Source: Amycolatopsis endophytica
Lineage (GTDB): Bacteria; Actinomycetota; Actinomycetes; Mycobacteriales; Pseudonocardiaceae
Direction of reading: 5' to 3'
DNA length: 64,000 bases
Assembly (NCBI RefSeq): GCF_013410405.1
Contig: NZ_JACCFK010000001.1
Span: 372,001 to 436,000 of the forward strand
Positions 9,881 through 18,474 of the stretch are shown here, in pieces. The notes under the pieces are model-generated. The model made no database searches and was not told the DNA's origin. It worked only from the letters and a program-made list of their open reading frames with translations. The translations under genes were made by a program, and so were the position numbers. Position 1 is the first letter of the stretch; each line of letters opens with the position of its first letter.

Positions 9881-11806
9881 TCAGGTCGCGGCTTCGACCG
9901 GGCTGCGAAACTGCGCCGAGTACAGCCGGTGGTACGCGCCCTCCGCGGCGATCAGCTCGTCGTGCGTGCCCTGCTCCACGATCCGCCCCGATTCCATCAC
10001 CAGGATGAGATCGGCGTCGCGGATCGTGGACAGGCGGTGCGCGATCACGAAACTCGTCCGGTCGGTCCGCAGCGCAGCCATCGCCTGCTGCAGCAGCGCT
10101 TCGGTGCGGGTGTCCACCGAGCTGGTCGCCTCGTCGAGGATCAGCAGCGACGGGTCGGCGAGGAACGCCCGCGCGATCGTCACCAGCTGCTTCTCCCCCG
10201 CGCTGAGGTTGGTGCCCTCGTCGTCGATCACCGTTTCGTAGCCGTCGGGCAGGCTGCGCACGAACCGGTCGACGAACGTGGCCCGCGCGGCGGCCTCGAC
10301 CTGTTCGGCCGACGCGCCCGGGTTGCCGTAGGCGATGTTCTCCCGGATCGTGCCGTTGAACAGCCACGTGTCCTGCAGCACCATGCCGGTCTGGCCACGC
10401 AGCTCGTCGCGCGTCAGGTCGGTGATGTCCACGCCGTCGAGCGTGATGCGCCCCGCGTTCAGTTCGTAGAACCGCATGATCAGGTTCACCAGCGTGGTCT
10501 TGCCCGCACCGGTCGGGCCCACGATCGCCACGGTGTGCCCCGGTTCGGCCACCAGCGACAGGTCCTCGATCAGCGGTTTGGACGGATCGTAGGAGAACTC
10601 GACGTGCTCGAACTCGACCCGGCCGCGGCGCTGCTCGGGCAGCTTCGGCGACGTGGTGTCCGGCTTCTGCTCCGCGGCGTCGAGCAGTTCGAACACCCGC
10701 TCGGCCGACGCGACACCGGACTGCAGCAGGTTCGCCAGGGACGCGGCCTGCGTCAGCGGCTGCGTGAACTGCCGCGAATACTGCAGGAACGCCTGCACGT
10801 CGCCCAGCGTCATGGTCCCCGTCGCCACCCGCAGGCCACCGACGACGGCGAGCACGACGTAGCTGAGGTTCGACAGGAACATCATCGCGGGCATGATGAT
10901 CCCGGAGATGAACTGCGCGCCCATTCCGGCCTTGTAGAGGTTTTCGTTGCGGCGCCCGAACTCCTCCTCGACCTCGCGGCGCCGCCCGAACACCTTCACC
11001 AGCTCGTGCCCGGAAAACGCCTCCTCGATGTGCGCGTTGAGCGATCCGGTGTGCTTCCACTGCGCCACGAACAGCTTCTGCGAACGCTTCCCGATCACAC
11101 TGGTCAGCACGATCGACACCGGCACCACGAGCAGCGCGATGACCGCCAGCAGCGGCGACACCACGAACATCATCACCAGCACGCCGATCAGCGTGAGCAG
11201 CGCCGTGAGCAGCTGGCTCAGCGCCTGCTGCAGCGTCAGGGAGATGTTGTCGATGTCGTTGGTGACGCGCGACAGCAGCTCACCGCGCGGCTGCCCGTCG
11301 AAGTACCGCAACGGCAACCGGTGCAGCTTCGCCTCGACGTCCTCGCGGAGCCGGAACACCACGCGCTGCGTCGCGCCGTTGAGGAGGTACCCCTGCAGCC
11401 ACGCGAACAGCGACGCGGCCACGTACAGCGCGAGCACCCACATGAGTACCGTGCCGAGCGCATCGAAGTCGATGCCCGAACCGGGCACGATGTTCATCCG
11501 CAGGAGCATGTCGGCGAGGTTGTCGTTCCCCCCGGCCCGCGCCGCCGCGACGGCCTGCTCCGTGGTGACACCCGCGGGCAGGCGGCTGGAGATGAAACCA
11601 CCGAAGATGATGTCCGTCGCGTGACCGAGGATCTTGGGGCCCACCACGGAGAACGCGACGCTGACGACACCGAGCGCGACGACGGACACGAGCGTGACGC
11701 GCTCGGGCCGCAGCCGGCCCAGCAGACGGCGCGCACCGTCGGCGAAACTCTTCGGCTTCTGCCCCGGCGCGCCGGGCGCTCCCGGCATCCCACCCGGCCT
11801 GGTCAC
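9881..11806 (-). CDS. Heterodimeric ABC exporter subunit, canonical ATP site
   Basis: 641 residues, one six-helix exporter membrane domain fused to an ATPase domain. A basic 40-residue N-terminal extension precedes the first helix. The ATPase has Walker A GPTGAGKTT near residue 430, a changed signature LSAGEKQLVTIARAF near 535 and an intact Walker B plus catalytic glutamate, LLILDEATSSVD, near 558. Its partner, encoded directly upstream with a 4-base ATGA overlap, has the opposite pattern. Together they resemble heterodimeric multidrug exporters such as TM287/288 or BmrCD, where one of two ATP sites is inactive. Substrate is unknown; a TetR gene diverges from the operon, which favours drug or lipid export. 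Confidence 0.93.
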   Translation of the reverse strand: MTRPGGMPGAPGAPGQKPKSFADGARRLLGRLRPERVTLVSVVALGVVSVAFSVVGPKILGHATDIIFGGFISSRLPAGVTTEQAVAAARAGGNDNLADMLLRMNIVPGSGIDFDALGTVLMWVLALYVAASLFAWLQGYLLNGATQRVVFRLREDVEAKLHRLPLRYFDGQPRGELLSRVTNDIDNISLTLQQALSQLLTALLTLIGVLVMMFVVSPLLAVIALLVVPVSIVLTSVIGKRSQKLFVAQWKHTGSLNAHIEEAFSGHELVKVFGRRREVEEEFGRRNENLYKAGMGAQFISGIIMPAMMFLSNLSYVVLAVVGGLRVATGTMTLGDVQAFLQYSRQFTQPLTQAASLANLLQSGVASAERVFELLDAAEQKPDTTSPKLPEQRRGRVEFEHVEFSYDPSKPLIEDLSLVAEPGHTVAIVGPTGAGKTTLVNLIMRFYELNAGRITLDGVDITDLTRDELRGQTGMVLQDTWLFNGTIRENIAYGNPGASAEQVEAAARATFVDRFVRSLPDGYETVIDDEGTNLSAGEKQLVTIARAFLADPSLLILDEATSSVDTRTEALLQQAMAALRTDRTSFVIAHRLSTIRDADLILVMESGRIVEQGTHDELIAAEGAYHRLYSAQFRSPVEAAT

Positions 11807-13536
11807 GCGGCCTCCTCAGCCGTCATCTGCGACTCCACGATTTCGAGGTAGGTGGGACAATCGCGCAGCAGCTCGCGGTGCGTGCCGAGCCCGACGATCT
11901 CCCCGTTCTCCAGCACGACGATCTGGTCGGCGTGCACGATGGTCGAAACCCGTTGCGCGACAACGATCATCGCGGCCTCGGCGGTGTGCGGCGCCAGCGC
12001 GGCGCGCAGGCGCGCGTCGGTCGCCAGGTCCAGCGCCGAGAACGAGTCGTCGAACAGGTAGACCTCCGGTTTGCGCACGAGCGCACGGGCGATCGCGATC
12101 CGCTGACGCTGTCCGCCGGAGACGTTCGTGCCGCCCTGCGCGATCGGCGCCGCCAGGCCACCGGGCATCTCCGCCACGAACTCACGCGCCTGCGCGATCT
12201 CCAGCGCCTCCCACAGCTCGTCGTCTCCCGCGTCCGGGTTGCCGTAGCGCAGGTTGCTCGCGACCGTGCCGGTGAACAGGTACGGCCGCTGCGGCACCAG
12301 CCCGATGCGGTTCCACAGCACGTCCGGGTCCAGATCGCGGACGTCGACCCCGTCGACCAGAACCTGCCCCGCCGTCGCGTCCATGAGCCGCGGGATCAGC
12401 GACAGCAGGGTGGTCTTGCCCGCGCCGGTGCTGCCGATGATCGCGGTGGTCTTGCCCGCCTCGGCCCGGAACGTGATGTCGCGCAGCACCGGGTCCGCCG
12501 CGCCGGGGAACCGGAACTCCACGCCGCGCAGCTCCACGGCGCCGTGTTCACGCAGCTGACGAACCGGCTGCCGCGGCGGCACCACCGACGAATCGGTGTC
12601 CAGCACCTCCGCGATCCGCTCGGCACACACCGACGCGCGCGGAATCATCGTCGCGATGAACGTCGCCATGGTGACCGACATCAGGATCTGCACCAAATAG
12701 CTCAGGAACGCCGTCAGCGCCCCGATCTGCATCTCCCCCGTCTCCACGCGGTGCGCGCCGAACCACAGCACGGCGACGCTGGACGCGTTGAGCACGAGCA
12801 TCACCGACGGGAAGATCAGCGCCTGGAGCCTGCCGACCCGCAGCGCGGTGCCCGTCAGCTCACCGTTGGCGGCGGCGAACCGCCGCACCTCGTCGCGCTC
12901 ACGCACGAACGCCCGCACCACGCGGATACCCGACAGCTGTTCGCGCAGCACCCGGTTGACGCGGTCGATCAGTACCTGCATGCGCCGGAACTGCGGCACC
13001 ATCCGCGACACGATCAGCCCGATCACCGCCAGCAGCACCGGCACCGCGACCAGCAGCAGCCAGGACAACCCCACGTCCTGCCGCAGCGCGAGCACGATGC
13101 CGCCGACGCACATGATCGGCGCGACGATCAGCATCGTGCTGCCCAGCACCACGATCATCTGCACCTGCTGCACGTCGTTGGTGGTGCGGGTGATCAGCGA
13201 CGGCGCCCCGAACTGCGCCACCTCGCGCGCGGAAAAACCCCCGACGCGGTGGAAGATCGCACCGCGGACGTCGCGCCCGAACCCGGCCGCGCTGCGCGCG
13301 CCGAAGTACACCGCGGCGATCGAGCAGGCGATCTGCAGCAGCGTGACGGCCAGCATCCAGCCGCCGGTCGAGAAGATGTAACCGGTGTCGCCGGTGGCCA
13401 CACCGTGGTCGATGATGTCGGCGTTGAGGCTCGGCAGGTAGAGCGAGGCGATGGTGCCCACGAGCTGCAGCACCAGGACAGCCGCGAGCGCTCGCCAGTA
13501 CGGACGCAGGAATGTCCGTAAGATCCGGTTGAGCAC
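11803..13536 (-). CDS. Heterodimeric ABC exporter subunit, degenerate ATP site
   Basis: 577 residues with six membrane helices in the first 300 and an ATPase domain after residue 330. Walker A is GSTGAGKTT, the signature VSGGQRQRIAIARAL is standard, but Walker B reads VYLFDDSFSALD: the catalytic glutamate is replaced by aspartate. In the head-to-tail ATPase dimer this Walker B pairs with the altered LSAGE signature of the downstream subunit, so both defects fall in the same site, exactly as in characterised asymmetric exporters. GTG start at 13536 after a GGGGGA site. First gene of a two-gene operon; transcription begins in the 83-base gap shared with the divergent TetR gene. Confidence 0.93.
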   Translation of the reverse strand: MLNRILRTFLRPYWRALAAVLVLQLVGTIASLYLPSLNADIIDHGVATGDTGYIFSTGGWMLAVTLLQIACSIAAVYFGARSAAGFGRDVRGAIFHRVGGFSAREVAQFGAPSLITRTTNDVQQVQMIVVLGSTMLIVAPIMCVGGIVLALRQDVGLSWLLLVAVPVLLAVIGLIVSRMVPQFRRMQVLIDRVNRVLREQLSGIRVVRAFVRERDEVRRFAAANGELTGTALRVGRLQALIFPSVMLVLNASSVAVLWFGAHRVETGEMQIGALTAFLSYLVQILMSVTMATFIATMIPRASVCAERIAEVLDTDSSVVPPRQPVRQLREHGAVELRGVEFRFPGAADPVLRDITFRAEAGKTTAIIGSTGAGKTTLLSLIPRLMDATAGQVLVDGVDVRDLDPDVLWNRIGLVPQRPYLFTGTVASNLRYGNPDAGDDELWEALEIAQAREFVAEMPGGLAAPIAQGGTNVSGGQRQRIAIARALVRKPEVYLFDDSFSALDLATDARLRAALAPHTAEAAMIVVAQRVSTIVHADQIVVLENGEIVGLGTHRELLRDCPTYLEIVESQMTAEEAA

Positions 13537-13619
13537 GATTCCCCCTAGGAAACGATCGGTATTTACTGTGTAGACTAACCGAGTAAGAAACGCAACGTAT
13601 TTTAGGAGGGAGTCACGAG

Positions 13620-14198
13620 GTGTCCAGGCGCCACGGCGAGGAGCTGGAGTCAGCCATCCTGCAGGCGGCCTGGGACGAGCTGGTCGAGGTCGGCTACGCC
13701 AAGCTGACCATGGAATCGGTGGCCGTGCGGGCGGGCACCAGCAAGCCGGTCATCTACCGCCGCTGGCCCGGCCGCGCCGAGCTCGTCCTCGCCGCGTGGC
13801 GCAGGCGGGTGCCCAGGGAGGGCGACCTGCCCGACACCGGCAACCTCCGCGCCGACCTGCTCACCCTGCTGGAGCGGACTCTCCACCGCTTCGACGACAC
13901 CCCGCGGGACGTCCTCGCCGGCCTGATGACGGAAACCTTCCGCGATCCCGAGGTGTTCGCCCTGTTGCTCAAGCAGATCGCCGCCGCGACACACCGTCCG
14001 AGCATCGAGACGATCGTCGGCCGCGCCGTGGAGCGCGGCGAAATCCGCCCGGTGGAACTCACCGCGCGCGCCGCCCGGCTCCCCCTCGACCTCATTCGCG
14101 TGGAAGCCGCGTTCTACCACCGGGAAATCACTGAGAAAACGATTACCGAAATCGTCGACGACGTATTCCTGCCCCTCTTGCGCGGACTGGCACGATAA
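13620..14198 (+). CDS. TetR-family transcriptional regulator
   Basis: 192 residues. The N-terminal helix-turn-helix covers residues 10-56 (LTMESVAVRAGTSKPVIYRR, with the VIYRRW recognition helix typical of the family), followed by an all-helical ligand domain of the TetR_C_11-like kind. GTG start at 13620, supported by AGGAGG ten bases upstream; the in-frame sequence before it is intergenic in character. It diverges from the ABC exporter operon over 83 AT-rich bases, so it most likely represses both itself and the exporter. The ligand is probably the exported compound (inference). Confidence 0.92.
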   Translation: MSRRHGEELESAILQAAWDELVEVGYAKLTMESVAVRAGTSKPVIYRRWPGRAELVLAAWRRRVPREGDLPDTGNLRADLLTLLERTLHRFDDTPRDVLAGLMTETFRDPEVFALLLKQIAAATHRPSIETIVGRAVERGEIRPVELTARAARLPLDLIRVEAAFYHREITEKTITEIVDDVFLPLLRGLAR

Positions 14199-14291
14199 GG
14201 GTTCACTGACAGGAATGCCCCGCTCCGGCAGCGGGTACCACTCCCGTTGACGGGAAAGCACACCGAAGTAACTTGGAGGCGGTGTCGGCTG

Positions 14292-15059
14292 ATGAGCACC
14301 GCTGATCAGATCGTCGTCGAGCAACACGACCTGGCCGGCTGCACCGTCGTCGATCTTGACGGCAGACTCGACGCACGGACCTACGGCATACTGCGCGACA
14401 GCCTGATCAAACTGGCGATCGAACAACCGAGAGCACTGCTCGTCCGGGCCGACCGGCTGGAGGTGACCAGCACCTCCGCCCTGACCGTGTTCTCCGCGGT
14501 CTGGATGCGCATCAACCAGTGGCCCGCCGTGCCGATGGTGCTGGTCACCGGGGACGAGCAGCAGCGTCGCCTGATCGACTTCAGCGGTGTGCGGCGGTAC
14601 GTGCCGACCTACTCGTCACTGGTGGACGCGCTGGACGCGATCGAAGAGCCACCGCAGCGCCGCCGCCACACGGCCGACTTTCCGCCGATCCCGGCCAGCT
14701 CCCACGCCGCCCGTGCGTTCGTGCGGGAAACCTGCCGCGACTGGAACGTGGTGGCCCGGCTGGAGGACGCGCTGGGAGTCGCTTCCGAGCTCATCGAGAA
14801 CGCCGTCACCCACGCCGGAACCGAGCTGGAGCTGCGTGTGGAGCTGCGCTTGGGCTACCTCACGATCGCCGTGCGGGACCAGAACTCGAAGCAGGCCGTG
14901 TTGCGGCAGAGCGCGCAGGGCCGGTTGTCGGGCTACGGCCTGCAGGTGGTCGCCGCGCTGTCCCTGGCCTGGGGGTGTTCACCCACCCTCGGCGGCGGCA
15001 AGGTGGTCTGGGCCGTCCTCAGCCTGGTTCCGCACCGGCTCGCCACGTTCACGGTATGA
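14292..15059 (+). CDS. STAS domain fused to a HATPase_c (anti-sigma kinase-type) domain
   Basis: 255 residues. The N-terminal 110 residues are a STAS domain (VVDLDGRLDARTYGILRDSL), with the usual phospho-acceptor region read here as VTSTSALTVFSAV in place of the common D-S-S-G-L. The C-terminal 120 residues are a GHKL ATPase: N-box LGVASELIENAVTHAG, and a late G-rich lid GYGLQVVAALS. This pairs an anti-sigma antagonist and a kinase-like module in one chain, a layout seen in actinobacterial partner-switching. ATG at 14292 follows GGAGG. It converges with the CheR-PAS gene and overlaps it by 11 bases. It probably senses or relays the output of the neighbouring STAS-CheB-CheR operon (inference). 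Confidence 0.85.
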   Translation: MSTADQIVVEQHDLAGCTVVDLDGRLDARTYGILRDSLIKLAIEQPRALLVRADRLEVTSTSALTVFSAVWMRINQWPAVPMVLVTGDEQQRRLIDFSGVRRYVPTYSSLVDALDAIEEPPQRRRHTADFPPIPASSHAARAFVRETCRDWNVVARLEDALGVASELIENAVTHAGTELELRVELRLGYLTIAVRDQNSKQAVLRQSAQGRLSGYGLQVVAALSLAWGCSPTLGGGKVVWAVLSLVPHRLATFTV

Positions 15060-16923
15060 GGTCGACGACACCGTCCTGGGCTTCCATCACGAGGATCGCG
15101 CCCGTCGAATCGCCACGGCGGTTGCGCAGGGCACCGCAGGCGACGCGCAGCACGACCGCCCGGCCCCGCCGGTTCACCGCGTCCATGGTGATGCGTTCGA
15201 AGTAGGCGGGATCGGCCAGCGCCGGCCGCACCATCGGGCGCAGATCGGCCACCGGCAGGCCGATGTCGAGGTTGAGCAGGTGTTCGCCCTCGACCTCGTT
15301 CCGGCGCAGCCCCCACAGGTCCTCGGCGCCCGCGTTCCACGCCACCACCCGCATCTGCTGGTCCACGACCACCACCCCGGCCTGCAGCGAGGTGAGGATC
15401 GACTCCAGGAACTCGTTGAGGTCGTCGAGTTCGGTCGTGCGGTCACGCAGGGTGTTGTTGATGGTCTGCAGCTCGTCGTTGGTCGACTGGAGTTCCTCGT
15501 TGGTGGTCTCCAGCTCCTCGTTGGTCGACTGGAGCTCCTCGTTGGTCGTCTCCAGCTCCTCGATGGTCGACTGGAGCTCCTCGTTGGTGGTCTCCAGCTC
15601 CTCGGTGGTGGATTGCAGCTCCTCGTAAGCGTTTTCCCGTGCCCGGTTCGCGTTCGCCAGCTCGGCCACCAGCCGGTGCGTCGTGGTCACGTCGTGGAAG
15701 ACCACGGACACGCCGACCAGATCTCCGGACTGCACGATCAGCGGGCTGAAGTGCAGCTCGAGCGCCAGCAGGTCCCCCGGCCCGCGCTGCCACTCGACCC
15801 CCTTCGCGCGCACCGCCCGCCGATCGCCGCGCACCTGGTCGATGTAGCTGCGCAACTCGACCGGCCGGTAGGAGATCTCCAGGTCCCGCAACAGCCGTCC
15901 GACATCGCGTTCGCTCAGGTTGAACATCTGCCCGGCCTGCTCGTTGATCAGCGCGACCGCGTCGTCGGAGGTGACCACGATCTGCGCGACCGGATTGGCC
16001 GCGAAGGTCAGCGACCGCAGCTCGTCGAGCCGGTCGAGCACCGTTTGCCGGTCGGCGGGCAGGCTGTGGTTGAACGGCGAGTTCACGGCCACCGGATTCG
16101 CGCCGAGCTTCCGGAAGATCCGGAAGCGCAGGTTGACCGGATCGAAGATGCGGCTGTGTGACAGCAGCATCTCGGCCTTGCCCATGAACAGCACGCCGCG
16201 CGGCACGAGCGCGAAGTGCAGTTTGCGCAGAATACTGGTCTGGGCGTCCGCGTTGAAGTACATCAGCGTGTTGCGGCAGACCAGCAGGTCGATGCGCGAG
16301 ATGGGCGCGTCCTGCACCAGGTCGTTGCGCCCGAAGATCACCGAGCGGCGCAGCTCCTTGTGGAAGGAGTACCGCCCGGCCTGGTGCTCGAAGTACCGGG
16401 ACACGTAGTCCGCGGGCAGCCCCTCGATGTCCCGTGACGAGTAGACGGCCTGCCGGGCCTGGGCGAGCGCCTCCTCGTCGACATCCGTGGCGTAGATCTT
16501 CACCCGATGCCGGAACTGCTCGATCCCCATCGCTTCGGCCAGCGCGATGGCGAGGCTGTACGCCTCCTCTCCCGAGGCGCACCCGGCGCTCCAGACCCGC
16601 ACCGGGTCGTCCGGCCCGCGCTCGGCCAGCACCATGGGGATGATCTCGGACTGCAGAAAGTCCCACGCGTCCGCGTCACGGAAGAAGTTCGTGACGTTGA
16701 TCAGGATCGTGTTGAACAACGCGCCGAACTCGTCGCCGTTGACCTGCAGGAAGTCGAGGTAGTCGACGAAACTGGCGCAGCCGACGGTGTGCATCCGCCG
16801 GTTGACGCGCCGCATGAGGCTGCTGCGCTTGTACCCGGTGAAGTCGAAGCCGCGCGTCTCCTTGAGGTACTCGAGAATGGCCTCGAAGCCCTCGTCCGTC
16901 GCCGACTCGATCTGCTCGTCCAC
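15049..16923 (-). CDS. CheR-type methyltransferase with coiled coil and PAS domains
   Basis: 624 residues. Order: CheR N-terminal helical domain (1-75), SAM-dependent methyltransferase (85-280, with VWSAGCASGEEAYSLA as the SAM loop and LLVCRNTLMYF as the conserved late motif), PAS domain (about 300-420), a strikingly regular coiled coil at about 430-500 built from ELQST and ELETT heptads, and a second PAS domain (505-605). The family methylates glutamates of chemoreceptors, but no receptor, CheA or flagellar gene is nearby. GTG start at 16923. It is 21 bases downstream of the CheB-like gene in an operon STAS, CheB, CheR. Fused CheB-CheR-PAS proteins exist in other actinomycetes; here the parts are separate. 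Confidence 0.9.
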   Translation of the reverse strand: MDEQIESATDEGFEAILEYLKETRGFDFTGYKRSSLMRRVNRRMHTVGCASFVDYLDFLQVNGDEFGALFNTILINVTNFFRDADAWDFLQSEIIPMVLAERGPDDPVRVWSAGCASGEEAYSLAIALAEAMGIEQFRHRVKIYATDVDEEALAQARQAVYSSRDIEGLPADYVSRYFEHQAGRYSFHKELRRSVIFGRNDLVQDAPISRIDLLVCRNTLMYFNADAQTSILRKLHFALVPRGVLFMGKAEMLLSHSRIFDPVNLRFRIFRKLGANPVAVNSPFNHSLPADRQTVLDRLDELRSLTFAANPVAQIVVTSDDAVALINEQAGQMFNLSERDVGRLLRDLEISYRPVELRSYIDQVRGDRRAVRAKGVEWQRGPGDLLALELHFSPLIVQSGDLVGVSVVFHDVTTTHRLVAELANANRARENAYEELQSTTEELETTNEELQSTIEELETTNEELQSTNEELETTNEELQSTNDELQTINNTLRDRTTELDDLNEFLESILTSLQAGVVVVDQQMRVVAWNAGAEDLWGLRRNEVEGEHLLNLDIGLPVADLRPMVRPALADPAYFERITMDAVNRRGRAVVLRVACGALRNRRGDSTGAILVMEAQDGVVDLIP

Positions 16924-16944
16924 GTGCGGACCCTACGTCAGTGT

Positions 16945-17985
16945 TCAAGCGGTTTCATCGGAGGCGTCGTCGGCCTCGTCCACGATCGGAAGTTCCTCGA
17001 ACAGGAAGGTCCGCAGCACCCCGGCGGCGTGGTCCGCTTCCGCGCGATGCCGTTCGTAGCGGGCGGAAACGAGGTGGAAGCCGCGGTGGTCGGCGTCCTG
17101 GCTCATCCGGATCGCGAGGTCCCGCTTCTCCTCCAGCGCACGCAGCGCCGCCCAGAGCGCCTGCTCGATTCCGAGGGACTGCTGGTAAAACAAGGCTTTC
17201 GCGGTCCACGCGTGCCCGACCCGGCACCGGTACCGCGTGCCCGCCTCGTCGAGCGAGTGCAGCACGCCGTGGCAGTCCGGGCACGCCAGGCCCGAGGGCT
17301 GGGACACGTCGAACACCTCCCGCGACACCACGTTGGCGTTACCCTCGGACCGGGCGATACGTGCCTCGACCTCGTCGACGGCCGGTCCCGGATCGTTGCT
17401 CTCGCCGTCGACGACCTCCCGTACCCGTTCGGCGAGGACGCCGCCGATCTTCCCGCTCGGCAGGACGTGGTCGACCGCGACCCGCGCGAGCGCGTTGTCC
17501 GGCATCGCCCGGTAGATGGCTTCGTGGGGATCCTGCGCCACGGCAACGCCTCCACGAGCCTTGATCGCGGCCAGACCCGCGGTGCCGTCGTCGAGCGCGC
17601 CCGAGAGCACCACGCCGATGACACGCGGTCCGCGGTCGACGGCGGCGGACCGGAACAGGGCATCCACCGCGGGCCGGTACCCGTTCTCGGTCGGGCCGCG
17701 GGACAACACGATCCGCCCGTCGTGCACCAGCAGGTGGTGGTCCGGCACCGCGGTGTAGAGGTGCGCTCGCCGCAGCGGTTCGCCGTCACGGGCGCTCAGT
17801 GCGTGCAGCGGCCCGGCACGGTCGAGAATCGCGGGCAGCGCACTGGCCCCACCCGGCGGGAGGTGGAGCACGACCAGGACCGCGGCGGGCAGGTCCGCGG
17901 GAAGCCCCGCGGCGAACTCACGCAGCGCCTCGACGCCACCGGCGGAGGCTCCCACGACAATGAGATCCCGCGGTTGTCCGGCCAC
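16945..17985 (-). CDS. CheB-type methylesterase with C-terminal zinc-ribbon-like region
   Basis: 346 residues. The esterase domain (1-190) has the Ser-His-Asp triad: serine in IVVGASAGGVEAL, histidine in VLVVLHLPPGG and aspartate in VLSGALDDGTAGLAAI. There is no response-regulator receiver domain in front, so it is not switched by CheA-type phosphorylation. After residue 230 comes a short metal-binding-looking motif, LACPDCHGVLHS then YRCRVGHAW, and a helical tail. Family role is demethylation or deamidation of receptor glutamates; here the target may be one of the STAS or PAS partners (inference). GTG start after GAGGA. Middle gene of the STAS-CheB-CheR operon. Confidence 0.9.
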   Translation of the reverse strand: MAGQPRDLIVVGASAGGVEALREFAAGLPADLPAAVLVVLHLPPGGASALPAILDRAGPLHALSARDGEPLRRAHLYTAVPDHHLLVHDGRIVLSRGPTENGYRPAVDALFRSAAVDRGPRVIGVVLSGALDDGTAGLAAIKARGGVAVAQDPHEAIYRAMPDNALARVAVDHVLPSGKIGGVLAERVREVVDGESNDPGPAVDEVEARIARSEGNANVVSREVFDVSQPSGLACPDCHGVLHSLDEAGTRYRCRVGHAWTAKALFYQQSLGIEQALWAALRALEEKRDLAIRMSQDADHRGFHLVSARYERHRAEADHAAGVLRTFLFEELPIVDEADDASDETA

Positions 17986-18021
17986 TCCTCGACGGTAGCC
18001 CCTTTTCGGCCTGTCAGCAGA

Positions 18022-18369
18022 TCATGAACCGACGGCGTCGACGACGGAATCGAACCGGGGCACCTGCGCGGTGAGCCCGGTGACGTCGAAGATCCGGAGC
18101 AGCCTGCCGCTGCGCGGAACCACCAGCCGCAGGTCACACCCCCGCGCCTGGGCCTCCAGCATCACCTGGACACCAGCCGCGCTGAGGAACGCGACACGGG
18201 TCAGGTCGAGCACGACCGGGCCGGACCGTTCCGCGAGCGCGTCCGCCAGCCCGGGCGCGCTGCACAGGTCGATCTCGCCTGCCGCCGACACCACCGCCAC
18301 ACCACGCCGACGCTCGACGGCGAGATCCAGCACGCGCTCCGTGAGCGGGGTGCACGGCTCGTCGGACAC
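18022..18369 (-). CDS. STAS-domain anti-sigma factor antagonist-like protein
   Basis: 115 residues, a single STAS domain: VAVVSAAGEIDLCSAPGLAD, then VVLDLTRVAFLSAAGVQVML, the strand-turn-helix that normally holds the phosphorylated serine (here S in LSAAG). Family members bind and neutralise anti-sigma kinases until phosphorylated. GTG start at 18369, supported by GAGGAGG. First gene of the minus-strand operon that continues with the CheB-like and CheR-PAS genes, 36 bases apart. The obvious candidate kinase is the STAS-HATPase fusion at the far end of the island, though no sigma factor gene lies in the window. Confidence 0.88.
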   Translation of the reverse strand: MSDEPCTPLTERVLDLAVERRRGVAVVSAAGEIDLCSAPGLADALAERSGPVVLDLTRVAFLSAAGVQVMLEAQARGCDLRLVVPRSGRLLRIFDVTGLTAQVPRFDSVVDAVGS

Positions 18370-18474
18370 CAGGCTCGCCTCCTCGGCGCTTTGTCGAATA
18401 CTGGCGGGAACCGTAGCCCGAGTGTAGCGCCGCCCACGGCGCCGGCGCTGGCGGCGAAACCACCGGATCGTGCG

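Noticed and set aside
13537..13619. Operator between the ABC exporter operon and its TetR gene
   Set aside because: The AT-rich gap has partial symmetry (TTACT and AGTAA, CGGT and ACCG) but no repeat strong enough to call; control by the divergent TetR is inferred from position only.
14205..14236. Hairpin after the ABC-linked TetR gene
   Set aside because: Only about six pairs can form around CCCGCT/AGCGGG; too weak to list as a terminator.
15440..15620. Strong tandem DNA repeat (CTCCAGCTCCTCGTTGGT-like units)
   Set aside because: It encodes the heptad coiled coil of the CheR-PAS protein and is explained by coding, so it is not listed as a separate element.
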